Of a DNA stretch of 64,000 bases, positions 51,839-58,731 are shown one piece after another. The translations under genes and the position numbers were made by a program. Origin of the DNA: JAOPZW01 sp963803375 (lineage in GTDB: Bacteria; Actinomycetota; Thermoleophilia; Solirubrobacterales; Solirubrobacteraceae); assembly GCA_963803375.1 (NCBI GenBank), contig CAWDMB010000008.1, positions 1 through 64,000 of the forward strand. Direction: 5' to 3'. The notes under the pieces were generated by a model that was given only the letters and a program-made list of their open reading frames with translations, was not told the DNA's origin and made no database searches. Each line of letters opens with the position of its first letter. Position 1 is the stretch's first letter.

Positions 51839-52966
51839 GTGCACGCGTGGATCTCCAGGCACGCCGAGGCGATCGCCGCGCGCGCCCCGCGCGAGCTCGA
51901 GGCGCTCGTGGCCGTCTCCTCGCCGAGCGGCGACGTCCGCGGCGCCGAGGAGGCCGCCGCCGTCGCGGCCGCCCTCGCGCCCGAGGGGGCGACCGTCGAG
52001 CGCCTGCCGTGCTCGACGCCCGGGCACGCGCCCGACCTGCTGCTGCGGCTGCGAGGCGGCGGGGCCCGGCGGATCCTCCTGCTCGGGCACCTCGACACGG
52101 TCGTGCCCGAGGGCCGCCACCGCTCCCTGCAACGCGCGGGCGACCGGCTCGTGGGCTCGGGCGCCGTCGACATGAAGGGCGGCGACGTGCTCGCGCTCGG
52201 TGTCATGCGGGCACTCACCGGGCGCCTCGACGACGTCGGCGAGGCCGCGCTCCTGCTCGTGTGCGACGAGGAGTGGCGCGTGGCCCCCTTCGCCCACACG
52301 TCCCGCTTCGCCGGCTGGGACGCGTGCCTGTGCTTCGAGGCCGGTCAGCTCGCCGGCGACGACGAGGCGGTGGTCGTCCGCCGCAAGGCGGCGGGCACGG
52401 TCGAGGTCCTCGCCGAGGGTCGCAGCGCGCACTCGGGCTCCGCGCCGGACAAGGGCTCGAACGCGCTGCTCGCCCTCGCGCGCGCCGCCCAGGCCATCGC
52501 CGCGTGCCACGACCCCGAGGGTGCCGAGCGGCTCAGCGCGGTGCCCACCATGGTCAGCGCCGGCGACGCCTTCAACGTCGTGCCCGGCCGCGGCGAGCTC
52601 GTCGCCGACGTGCGCGCCGACGACGCCGCGGCCTTCGACGCGGTTCTCGCCGCGCTCCCGGCGGAGGTCGGCGGGGCGTCGCTGCGCGCGCGGCTCGTGC
52701 GCGTATGGCCGGGGATGGACGCGCGCGCCGCGACGGCCGCGCTCCTCGAGCGGGCGTCGGCGCTGCTCGGCCGCCGCCTCGTCGGCGGTGCGCGCGGCGG
52801 GGCGAGCGATGCGTCGCACGTGGCGACCGCGGTGCCGCTCACGGTCGACGGGCTGGGCCCGCGCGGCGGAGGCGCGCACGCCGCGCACGAGTACGTGCTC
52901 GAGCCCTCGCTGCGGCCGCGCGCGGAGATCGCGCTGGCGGTCGTCGACGCGGTCCTCACTGCCTAG
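51839..52966 (+). CDS. M20-family metallopeptidase (ArgE/DapE/CPG2-like)
   Basis: A 375-aa zinc amidohydrolase. The first metal histidine is in LLLGHLDTVVP, the shared aspartate in GSGAVDMKGG, the catalytic glutamates in VCDEEWR and CFEAGQ, and the last histidine in GAHAAHEYVLEP. The lid domain includes GRSAHSGSAPDKGSNAL. It cleaves peptide or acyl-amino acid amide bonds; the closest known type is glutamate carboxypeptidase. The GTG start at 51839 opens at HAWISRHAEAIAAR; upstream is the promoter of the divergent PLD gene. Confidence 0.9.
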   Translation: MHAWISRHAEAIAARAPRELEALVAVSSPSGDVRGAEEAAAVAAALAPEGATVERLPCSTPGHAPDLLLRLRGGGARRILLLGHLDTVVPEGRHRSLQRAGDRLVGSGAVDMKGGDVLALGVMRALTGRLDDVGEAALLLVCDEEWRVAPFAHTSRFAGWDACLCFEAGQLAGDDEAVVVRRKAAGTVEVLAEGRSAHSGSAPDKGSNALLALARAAQAIAACHDPEGAERLSAVPTMVSAGDAFNVVPGRGELVADVRADDAAAFDAVLAALPAEVGGASLRARLVRVWPGMDARAATAALLERASALLGRRLVGGARGGASDASHVATAVPLTVDGLGPRGGGAHAAHEYVLEPSLRPRAEIALAVVDAVLTA

Positions 52967-53055
52967 GCACGGAAGGGCGCGCGGGTCCGCCGTCGAAACC
53001 TCCCGGGGATGGAGCAGCAAGGACGAGACATAACCGCCGCCGGGTTGTGTAGAGT

Positions 53056-53212
53056 GCCGCCGTCGTCAAGACCAGCCGAGTCCCAGCCGCCCCCAGCGGC
53101 CGGGAGCGGGGGAACCAAGGGCCACCACGGTGGCCAGGGGCGAATCGCCGTCTGAGCACGGCGTAGCGCGGCCCTTTTCGCGCGAGCCCGACAGCTAACC
53201 CCGTAGGCGCCG
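53056..53212 (+). ncRNA. c-di-AMP riboswitch (ydaO-yuaA type)
   Basis: Conserved blocks of this riboswitch are seen in order: GGGGGAACCA (53108-53117), GGGGCGAATC (53137-53146) and, near the 3' end, CGAGCCCGACAGCTAACC followed by CCGTAGGCG (about 53182-53209). These lie in the leader of an NlpC/P60 cell-wall hydrolase gene, the classic actinobacterial target, where c-di-AMP turns expression off. A -10-like TAGAGT (53050-53055) lies just upstream. Boundaries are approximate. Confidence 0.85.
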
Positions 53213-53233
53213 AAAAAGGGGGTTCAAGCCGTC

Positions 53234-54304
53234 GTGCCGTCGTCGCTATGTCGTGGTCGTTCGATAGTTGTCCTGGCCGCCTGCCTCGTGGCGCTTCCCG
53301 CCACCGCGCCGGCCGCAACCACCAAGCGGAGCCCTCGTTTCGTCCACGTCGGCGACCGCGTGCTCCGCGTCGGCGTCACCGGGCGTGACGTCAAGGAGCT
53401 GCAGCGGGCCCTCAGCAAGGCCGGGTTCCGCATCACGGCCGACGGCGAGTTCGGCCCGGGCACGCTGACGGCCGTCCAGCGCTTCCAGCGGGCCGCCAAC
53501 CTCAAGCCGGCGAGCGGCCGGGTCGGGCGCAAGACCGCCCTTGCCCTGCGCCGCGTCCTCCGCGGAGCGAGCGTGAACGTCAGCGGCGCCTACGATCCCA
53601 CGCGCGCGGACGAGCGCCGCAACGCGCTGGGCGATCGCATCCCGCTGCAGCGGGGTATGAGCGGTCGCGACGTGAAGTCGCTGCAGCGCTACCTCGTCAA
53701 GGCCGGCTTCAAGGTCTCCGTCGACGGGCAGTTCGGCTCGGGCACCTTCACGGCTGTCAAGGCGTTCGAGGGCCGCGTCGCGAACGCTGTCGACGGCGTC
53801 GTCGACGCCGACGACATCGAGACGCTGCGCACGCTCGTCGTCAAGCCGGCCGCGCCGACGCCCGCGCCCACGGCGCCCGCACCCCTCGCGCAGGGCTTGC
53901 GCGCGACGGTCGGCGCGAACGGCCTAGCCGCCGCGCCGGCGGCGGCGCCCGACGCGGTCAAGCAGATCATCGCCGCCGGCAACGCGATCGCGACGAAGCC
54001 GTACATCTACGGCGGCGGCCACGGGAAGTGGGTCGACGCCGGCTACGACTGCTCGGGCTCGGTCTCCTACGCGCTGCACGGCGCCGGCCTGCTGGCGAGC
54101 TCGATGCCGTCGTCGGGCTTCTTCAACTGGGCCCTCGCGGGTCCCGGGCAGTGGGTGACGATCTACACGAAGGCGAGCCACATGTTCATGGTCGTCGCGG
54201 GCCTGCGCTTCGACACCAGCGGGCGCAGCGTGCGCGGCACCCGCTGGCAGGCCGAGCTACGCCCGACGGCCGGGTACGTCGTCCGGCACCCCACGGCGCT
54301 GTAA
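53234..54304 (+). CDS. Secreted NlpC/P60-like cell-wall hydrolase with two peptidoglycan-binding domains
   Basis: A 356-aa exported protein. A signal peptide (VVLAACLVALPATAPAA) is followed by two PG-binding-1 domains (VKELQRALSKAGFRITADGE; VKSLQRYLVKAGFKVSVDGQ), an A/P-rich linker, and a C-terminal NlpC/P60-like domain. The domain has KPYIYGGGHGKWVDAGYDCS with the catalytic Cys in the DCSG motif, and the likely His in SHMFMVVAGLRF. It would cut peptidoglycan stem peptides. The GTG start at 53234 follows the riboswitch after about 20 bases. Confidence 0.92.
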   Translation: MPSSLCRGRSIVVLAACLVALPATAPAATTKRSPRFVHVGDRVLRVGVTGRDVKELQRALSKAGFRITADGEFGPGTLTAVQRFQRAANLKPASGRVGRKTALALRRVLRGASVNVSGAYDPTRADERRNALGDRIPLQRGMSGRDVKSLQRYLVKAGFKVSVDGQFGSGTFTAVKAFEGRVANAVDGVVDADDIETLRTLVVKPAAPTPAPTAPAPLAQGLRATVGANGLAAAPAAAPDAVKQIIAAGNAIATKPYIYGGGHGKWVDAGYDCSGSVSYALHGAGLLASSMPSSGFFNWALAGPGQWVTIYTKASHMFMVVAGLRFDTSGRSVRGTRWQAELRPTAGYVVRHPTAL

Positions 54305-54331
54305 TGGCGGCCGAGGCCGGCTAGCAGCCTT

Positions 54332-54397
54332 CCGCCCCCACGGGGGCGGCCGGTCGTGACAGGACGGTGGCCGCAGGCCCCCCACCGGTCACCGTCC
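54332..54397. terminator. Terminator-like stems between convergent genes
   Basis: Two hairpins: CCGCCCC with GGGGCGG (54332-54349) and GGACGGTG with CACCGTCC (54362-54397, long loop). They lie between the hydrolase stop and the arfB end and probably serve both strands. Confidence 0.45.
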
Positions 54398-54455
54398 TCC
54401 ACGACCCGCCGGGAACCGCATCGCGCCCGGCGGTGTAGAGCACGCGGTGCGCTGA

Positions 54456-54858
54456 TCAGTCCTCGGGCGCGGGCCGGCGGCGGGCGCGCTTGCGCTCCGA
54501 CGTGCGGCGCTTGCCCTCGAGCCGCCGCGCCCTCGAGGCGTTCGTCGGGGCGGTCGTCAGGCGCGGACGGCGGACGGCGAGCGCGTGCTCGAGGCCGCGC
54601 GCGCAGCCGCTCGAGCGCGAGCTCGCGGTTGCGAGCCTGGCCGCGGGCGTCCTGGGCGACGGCGCGGACCACCGGCCCGCAGCGCGCCACGATCCGCGCC
54701 TTCTGGGCGTCGGAGAGCGCCGAGGAGGCGGCGACGTCGAAGCTCGCCTCGACGCGCGACGCCGTGACGTTCGCGTGCTGGCCGCCGGGTCCCGAGGACC
54801 GGCTCGCGCGCACGACGATCTCGCGCAGCGGGACGGCGACGTCGCGGGTCACGGGCAT
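54456..54858 (-). pseudogene. arfB: arfB (ribosome-rescue peptidyl-tRNA hydrolase), frameshifted
   Basis: An ArfB/YaeJ-type release factor. The N-terminal domain is intact with the catalytic RSSGPGGQHANVTASRVE (GGQ). The basic C-terminal tail that enters the mRNA channel (LTTAPTNASRARRLEGKRR, TSERKRARRRPAPED) is in another frame: one extra G near 54597 separates them. Read straight on, the protein gets an unrelated R/P-rich tail that runs past the true stop at 54456. Total length is 403 bp, 1 more than a multiple of three. This is either a recent inactivation or a sequencing error in a G/C-run. Confidence 0.75.
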
Positions 54859-54872
54859 GGGGTCGTCCACGG

Positions 54873-56132
54873 TCAGCCCCGGGCGAGCACGACGCGCGCG
54901 CCGCGGCCGGGGTGCAGGGTGACGCCGCGGCGGCGCATCCGCTCGGGAGCGGGGCGCTCGGGCGCGAGCACGAGCCGGGCAATGAGGACGCGCAGGACCT
55001 CGCGCATCTCCATGAGCGCGAAGGCGGCGCCGACGCAGCGGCGCACGCCGCCGCCGAACGGGATCCACGCCGCGCCGTCGGGGGCGGCGACGCCGCGCCA
55101 GCGCTCCGGGCGCCAGGCCAGCGGTTCGGGGTAGAGGTCGCCGCGGCGGTGGACGAGATAGATGCACGGCGCGACGTGGACGCCCGCGGGCAGCACGCGG
55201 GCGCCGAGGTCGAGCGGCGCCACGAGCTTGCGCGGCGCGACGGTCAGCACGGGGCGCAGCCGCAGCGTCTCGCGCACGACGCCCTCGAGCAGCTCGTCGT
55301 CGCCGGCGCGCAGCGAGGCCGCGACGTCCGGCGCGCGCGCGAGGCGCTCGACCGCCCAGGCCAGCGCGCCCGCCGTGGTCTCGTGGCCGGCGGCCAGGAG
55401 CGTGACGAGATGGTCGCGCAGCTCGTCGTCGTCGCAGCCGGCGGCGATGAGCCCGGAGAGGACGTCGTCGCCGGGATGCTCGCGGCGCTCGGCCACGACG
55501 GCGCGCAGCGACGCCTCGACGCCGCGCAGGCGCGCGCGGAACGCGCCCCAGGGGCTGCGCGGCCCGGAGTCGCGGGGAACGAGGCCCATCGCGGCGAGCC
55601 GCGGCAGCGAGGAGGCGGCGGCGAGCGTACTGCGGATCTCCGCCGCCAGGGGCGCGTCGCGGACGCCGAGGACGAGGCGGAGGATGACGTCGAGCGTGAG
55701 CGCCTGCAGCTCTCCCAGCAGCGCCACCGGGCGCCCGCGCGGCCAGGCGCCGACGCGCTCCTCGGCGAGCGCGCGCACGAGCGGCGCGGCGGCGGCCATC
55801 CGCTCGCCGTGGAAGGGCCCGAGCATGAGCCGGCGGATGCGCAGGTGCGCCTCACCGTCGGCCATGAGGATCGAGCGCTCGCCGGCGACGAGCGCGAGCG
55901 GCCCCGGGCTCGCGCCGCGGCGCGCGATCCGCGGATCGGCCGCGTGGACCGCGCGCACCGCGTCGGGATGCCAGACGAGCACGAGCGGCGCGTCGTCGAT
56001 GCTCAGGCGGATCGTGAACGCCTCGCCGTGGCGGGCCGCGCAGCGGCGCAGGAACGCCGTCGGCCGCGCCACCCACTCGAGCGTCTGCAGGGCGGCCGGC
56101 TCGCGCGGGCCCGGCGGCAGGGCGGCGTCCAT
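54873..56132 (-). CDS. Cytochrome P450
   Basis: A 419-aa soluble P450 monooxygenase. The I-helix oxygen-activation motif is LLAAGHETTAGALAWA, the K-helix is VRETLRLRP (E-x-x-R), the perf region is AWRPERW and the haem ligand is in FGGGVRRCVGAAFALMEM (single Cys). Proline-rich N-terminal ALPPGPREPAALQTLEW is typical. The substrate is unknown. Redox partners are not directly adjacent, but a flavin reductase is two genes upstream. The ATG at 56132 is well placed and the arfB gene lies only 14 bp downstream. Confidence 0.94.
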   Translation of the reverse strand: MDAALPPGPREPAALQTLEWVARPTAFLRRCAARHGEAFTIRLSIDDAPLVLVWHPDAVRAVHAADPRIARRGASPGPLALVAGERSILMADGEAHLRIRRLMLGPFHGERMAAAAPLVRALAEERVGAWPRGRPVALLGELQALTLDVILRLVLGVRDAPLAAEIRSTLAAASSLPRLAAMGLVPRDSGPRSPWGAFRARLRGVEASLRAVVAERREHPGDDVLSGLIAAGCDDDELRDHLVTLLAAGHETTAGALAWAVERLARAPDVAASLRAGDDELLEGVVRETLRLRPVLTVAPRKLVAPLDLGARVLPAGVHVAPCIYLVHRRGDLYPEPLAWRPERWRGVAAPDGAAWIPFGGGVRRCVGAAFALMEMREVLRVLIARLVLAPERPAPERMRRRGVTLHPGRGARVVLARG

Positions 56133-56249
56133 CGCCCGGCGGACGGTAGCGCGCGAGCCCCCGGTCCCTCGGGCCCCGCAGCCGCGCCCGGCGCACGGCC
56201 CTTCGGCCTCGCGGGTTCCCCGCCGCCCGCGGGTGGCGCGGCTCGGGCG

Positions 56250-56513
56250 CTACCCGGGGCCGGCGCCCAGCGTCCAGACGCCGCGCAGCTCGACGAGGTG
56301 GCCGCCCGGCCGCCGGGCCACCCGTGCGGCGACGTCGCCGCACGCCGGGCAGCGCAGGACCGTGGCCGCCCCCGTGTAGGCGCGGTGCGCGCCGAGCGCC
56401 GAGCGCGTCCCGCACGACTGGCAACGGCGCTCGGCCGTCGTCGCCTCGACGAGGAGCACCTCCTCGAGCAGCCCCGCCACCCCGTTGCCGTCGATGTGGT
56501 CCTCGTCAGCCAT
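56250..56513 (-). CDS. DUF6510 family zinc-ribbon protein
   Basis: An 87-aa protein with a zinc ribbon: two cysteine pairs, CQSCG (residues 31-35) and CPACG (about 55-59), and a final segment GGHLVELRGVWTLG. It starts MADEDHIDGNGVAGLLEEVL, the usual opening of the DUF6510 family. The ATG overlaps the end of the flavin reductase gene by 8 bp, so the two are co-translated. It is a regular companion of the reductase and the molybdopterin enzyme, but its function is not known. Confidence 0.85.
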   Translation of the reverse strand: MADEDHIDGNGVAGLLEEVLLVEATTAERRCQSCGTRSALGAHRAYTGAATVLRCPACGDVAARVARRPGGHLVELRGVWTLGAGPG

Positions 56514-57282
56514 CGCGTCCTCCTGTCGCTCCGAAGCGTTCCGTCTTCACGGCGCGCGGGTCGTGACCGAGCCCGACGAGCAGCGCCGCGGCGTGCTCGA
56601 CGAACGGCGTCGGGCCGCAGACGAACGTCCGCGGTGCGGCCCGGGCCGGCGGCCCGAGCGCCGCGAGCTTGGGCTCGTCGACGCGGCCGAGGAGCCCGTC
56701 CCAGCCGGCCGGGCGCTCGCGCGTGAGCGTGATTCGCACGTCGACGCCGGAGGCGGCGAGCGCGTCGAGCTCGGCGGCGTAGAGGACGTCCTCGCGCCGG
56801 CGCGCCGAGAGCAGGAGCCGCGCCTCGACGCCGCTGCCGCGGGCGGCGCGGTGGCGCAGCATGGCCATCAGCGGGACGAGCCCGGACCCGCCCCCGACGA
56901 GCAGAAGCGGCCCGCCGTCCTGCACGTCCCACGTGAACCAGCCACCGATCGGGCCACGCAGCTCGAGCTCGTCGCCCTGGCGGACCTCGTCGACGAGGTA
57001 GGGGGAGACCTCGCCGTCGTCGAGGCGCTCCACCGTGAGCTCGACCGCCCCCAGCTCGGGAGGCGAGGCGATCGAGTAGGCGCGCTCGGCCTGGTAGCCG
57101 TCCTCGGCGGTCAGGCGCACGTCGACGTGCTGGCCCGCGTGGTGGCCGGGCCAGCCGTCGGGCTCGAGCACGAGCGTGCGGGCCGTCGGCGTCTCGGCGC
57201 GCACGCCGGCGACCGTGACCGTCCGCCAGGGCAGCGGCCCGCGGCGCGGCTCTAGTCGCTGAAGTACCGCTGCTCGCGCCAC
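56506..57282 (-). CDS. FAD/NAD(P)-binding ferredoxin reductase-like oxidoreductase
   Basis: A 258-aa FNR-fold reductase. The FAD domain contains AERAYSIASPPELG (R-x-Y-S) and the phosphate-binding LELRGPIGGWF; the NAD(P) half has LLVGGGSGLVPLMAML and ends in FVCGPTPFVEHAAALL. There is no fused 2Fe-2S domain, so it must use a separate partner, presumably the molybdopterin oxidoreductase encoded just before it. The start is uncertain: GTG at 57282 overlaps the upstream gene by 31 bp; other in-frame starts would cut the first strand. Confidence 0.88.
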   Translation of the reverse strand: MARAAVLQRLEPRRGPLPWRTVTVAGVRAETPTARTLVLEPDGWPGHHAGQHVDVRLTAEDGYQAERAYSIASPPELGAVELTVERLDDGEVSPYLVDEVRQGDELELRGPIGGWFTWDVQDGGPLLLVGGGSGLVPLMAMLRHRAARGSGVEARLLLSARRREDVLYAAELDALAASGVDVRITLTRERPAGWDGLLGRVDEPKLAALGPPARAAPRTFVCGPTPFVEHAAALLVGLGHDPRAVKTERFGATGGRDG

Positions 57283-57869
57283 GGGTCGCCGTGGTTGTGG
57301 TAGCCGAAGCCCTCCCAGAAGCCGGGCTGGTCGTCCGCGGTGAGCACGAGCCCGCGGACCCACTTCGCGCTCTTCCAGAAGTACAGGTGCGGCACGACCA
57401 GTCGCGCGGGGCCACCGTGCTCGGCCTCGAGCGCCTCGCCCTCGAACGCGTAGGCCACCCACGCCTGGCCGCCGGTGACGTCCTCGAGGGCGAGGTTCGT
57501 CGTGTAGTCGCCGTCCGACCACGCCGTGAGGTACTCGGCGCTCGTGTCGACCGCCTCGAGCAGCGTGTCGACCGACACGCCGGTCCACGTCGTGCCGAGC
57601 TTCGACCAGCGCGTCACGCAGTGGATGTCGACCGTGAAGGTCTCGGAGGGCAGCGCGTTGAGGTCCGCCCAAGACCACGAGACCGGCTCGGCGACCTCGC
57701 CGGAGATCGTGAAGCTCCACGCGTCGAGCGGCGTGTGCGGCGTGGGGCCGGCGGACAGGACGGGGAAGTCGCGGGTGACGTACTGCCCGGGCGGAACCCG
57801 GGCGGGGTCGACGTCGTCGTCGTCGCGACGGCGGCGGAAGCCGCGGGCGATCGGGGTCACGATCGCCAC
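57252..57869 (-). CDS. Molybdopterin-dependent sulfite-oxidase-like oxidoreductase
   Basis: A 205-aa protein of the sulfite oxidase/YedY fold. The cofactor-binding cysteine is in FTVDIHCVTRWSKLG (Cys at about residue 84), and YTTNLALEDV, LVVPHLYFWKSAKWVRGL follow as in MsrP-like enzymes. No Tat signal is seen; the first 20 residues are basic and acidic (FRRRRDDDDVD), so it is probably cytosolic. With the reductase and DUF6510 gene it forms a three-gene unit that I recall from other actinobacteria. The physiological substrate is unknown; an oxidised sulfur or N-oxide group is plausible. The GTG start at 57869 gives the typical N-terminus. Confidence 0.88.
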   Translation of the reverse strand: MAIVTPIARGFRRRRDDDDVDPARVPPGQYVTRDFPVLSAGPTPHTPLDAWSFTISGEVAEPVSWSWADLNALPSETFTVDIHCVTRWSKLGTTWTGVSVDTLLEAVDTSAEYLTAWSDGDYTTNLALEDVTGGQAWVAYAFEGEALEAEHGGPARLVVPHLYFWKSAKWVRGLVLTADDQPGFWEGFGYHNHGDPWREQRYFSD

Positions 57870-57884
57870 CCTAGGCGATCACGC

Positions 57885-57981
57885 CGAGCGGCGAGCGGAT
57901 CTTGCGGAAGCCCGGGCGCGTCGCCGAGGTCGTCGAGGTGCGCGACGGCCCAGCCATCGCCGGACGCGGAGGTGATGGCCA
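57885..57981 (-). pseudogene. Remnant of a cupin-type gene
   Basis: The frame starting at 57981 gives MAITSASGDGWAVAHLDDLG, and after a one-base shift GFRKIRSPLGVIA, ending in a stop at 57885. The pattern W-x-V-A-x-L-D-x-L-G...G-F-R-K-V-R is the start of a common actinobacterial cupin. Everything after that is gone. The remnant lies directly in front of the molybdopterin gene. Confidence 0.45.
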
Positions 57982-57991
57982 TGTGACGATC

Positions 57992-58021
57992 TTGACAGGG
58001 GGCGCCGTGCCATCTGGTACC
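57992..58021 (+). promoter_or_regulatory. Promoter of the cold-shock gene
   Basis: A perfect TTGACA (57992-57997), then 17 bp, then TGGTAC (58015-58020) as a weaker -10. A transcript starting near 58028 would have a leader of about 110 bases. Confidence 0.45.
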
Positions 58022-58088
58022 TTGCGCGCGTCAAGGCCGGGCTGACCGGCAGCAACGTCAGTGCAGGCGTCGGGCGCAGGCAGCACAG

Positions 58089-58128
58089 CTTCCTCCGAAA
58101 CGCAGCACAGGACAGGATTCGGAGGAGG
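58089..58128 (+). promoter_or_regulatory. Leader hairpin masking the ribosome-binding site of csp
   Basis: TCCTCCGAA (58091-58099) can pair perfectly with TTCGGAGGA (58118-58126), closing an 18-base loop; two more pairs (C-G, T-G) extend it to 11. The right strand contains the start of the GGAGGAGGAG ribosome site (58121-58130), which lies 9 bases before the ATG. Such a fold would limit translation and could respond to temperature or to the cold-shock protein itself; this is inference from structure. Confidence 0.6.
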
Positions 58129-58139
58129 AGCAGGCATCC

Positions 58140-58343
58140 ATGCCCAGCGGCACCGTGAAGTGGTTCAGCGACGACAAGGGCTTCGGCTTCATCACGCCCG
58201 ATGAAGGCAGCCGCGACCTCTTCGTCCACCACACGGGGATCCAGTCGGACGGCTACCGCACGCTCGCCGAGGGCGCGCGCGTGCAGTACGAGGAGGAGAG
58301 CGGCGACAAGGGGCCGAAGGCCGTCAACGTCACGAAGATCTAG
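58140..58343 (+). CDS. csp: Cold-shock protein (CspA family)
   Basis: A 67-aa OB-fold RNA chaperone. It has both RNA-binding motifs, KGFGFITPD (RNP1) and DLFVHHTGI (RNP2), after the start MPSGTVKWFSDD. Length and GPKAVNVTKI ending are normal. It binds single-stranded RNA/DNA and melts structures, particularly at low temperature. The long structured leader with a masked ribosome site fits post-transcriptional control. A small palindrome, CGGCGC-GTGC-GCGCCG (58363-58378), follows and may end transcription against the convergent rhodanese gene. Confidence 0.96.
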   Translation: MPSGTVKWFSDDKGFGFITPDEGSRDLFVHHTGIQSDGYRTLAEGARVQYEEESGDKGPKAVNVTKI

Positions 58344-58392
58344 ATCTCCGCGCAAACCCGCCCGGCGCGTGCGCGCCGTGGGCCGGTCGCGC

Positions 58393-58731
58393 TCAGTGAT
58401 CGGCGACGTGCCCGCCGGCGGGCTCGAGCGGGCGGCCCTCGCCGGCCCAGCGAACCATTCCGCCGGCCATCGAGGCGGCGTCGAAGCCGGCGCCGCGCAA
58501 TGCCTGCGCGGCCAGGTAGGAGCGTGAGCCGACCCGGCAGACGGTGACGATCGGGACGGCGGGGTCGAGCGTCGGCGCCTGCGCCGCGAGCTGCGTCAGC
58601 TCGATGTGGCGCGAGCCCGGGATGTGCCCGGCCTCACGCTCGTAGGGCTCTCGGACGTCGACGACCTGAGCGCCGTCCTGCAGCGCCCGGGCGGCGTCGG
58701 CGGGGCTGATCTCAAGATCGGTCGGCGGCAC
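58393..58731 (-). CDS. Rhodanese-domain sulfurtransferase
   Basis: A 112-aa single-domain rhodanese. The active loop is VTVCRVGSRS with the sulfur-carrying cysteine, CH2A is QVVDVREPYEREAGHIPGS, and the end region ALRGAGFDAASMAGGMVRWA is typical. It transfers sulfane sulfur to a thiol acceptor. It is translationally tied to the class III aminotransferase, whose last 20 bp overlap its first codons. No signal peptide. Confidence 0.93.
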   Translation of the reverse strand: MPPTDLEISPADAARALQDGAQVVDVREPYEREAGHIPGSRHIELTQLAAQAPTLDPAVPIVTVCRVGSRSYLAAQALRGAGFDAASMAGGMVRWAGEGRPLEPAGGHVADH

